From: an uncultured Blautia sp.
Lineage (GTDB): Bacteria > Bacillota > Clostridia > Lachnospirales > Lachnospiraceae
Length of the DNA stretch: 5,685 nucleotides
Direction: 5' to 3'
NCBI GenBank assembly: GCA_900556555.1
Contig: USPF01000082.1
Span: forward strand, 1 to 5,685
Below are positions 5,665 to 5,685 of the stretch, piece after piece. Below the pieces are notes generated by a model that did not search any database, had not been told where the DNA came from, and saw nothing but the letters and a program-made list of their open reading frames with translations. Position numbers and translations under genes: made by a program. Positions within the stretch are counted from its first letter, which is position 1, and every line of letters begins with the position of its first letter.

Positions 5665-5685
5665 ATTTTCTCCTAAAATGTCATA

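Noticed and set aside
1..5685. CRISPR array, tRNA, rRNA or a further undescribed multi-gene defence system
   Set aside because: There are no regularly spaced repeats, no cloverleaf or rRNA signature, and no uncharacterised gene cluster. All long frames are explained by the IS transposase, tet and two GNAT genes.

Overview
This window looks like accessory DNA from a low-G+C Gram-positive gut-type bacterium (Firmicutes/Clostridia). The evidence is AT-rich sequence, strong AGGAG/GGAGG ribosome binding sites, a tetracycline ribosomal-protection gene with a Tn916-type attenuator leader, and an IS110-family element. No species can be named from the sequence alone.

Layout. Positions ~8-1468 hold an apparently complete IS110-family insertion sequence with one plus-strand transposase gene (144-1319). 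A structured 5' non-coding leader is a candidate bridge RNA. The two ends appear to carry the halves of a split promoter, which would join only in a circular intermediate. The right end lies about 70 bp beyond the 3' end of a minus-strand tet gene (3456-1537), so the two genes converge. The tet gene encodes a full-length 639-residue Tet(M)/Tet(O)/Tet(W)-type ribosomal protection protein that I cannot assign to one class. It has unusual substitutions, notably Lys for the nearly invariant Gly in the switch I RGITI motif.

Upstream of tet is a leader of about 290 nt: an extended -10 promoter, a seven-codon leader peptide (MRQGILK) whose codons form one arm of a long inverted repeat, and a second GC-capped hairpin just before the tet ribosome binding site. 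In Tn916 tet(M) the corresponding region controls expression by transcriptional attenuation. Here the downstream leader frame has no stop before tet and stays in frame with it.

On the far side of the tet promoter, a divergent plus-strand reading frame (3870-3947) keeps a ribosome binding site and the first ~25 codons of a nitrilase-like protein. The rest of that gene is missing, and 3948-4197 holds no convincing gene. The right end carries two minus-strand GNAT acetyltransferase genes in a probable operon: a double-domain protein (5664-4801), then a single-domain protein (4743-4198) 57 bp downstream. Their substrates cannot be read from the sequence.

Functionally, the window is an inducible tetracycline-resistance gene between an RNA-guided-type insertion sequence and decayed or chromosomal-looking flanking DNA. 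The most interesting parts are the IS ends with their candidate guide RNA, and the altered tet leader and tet protein.
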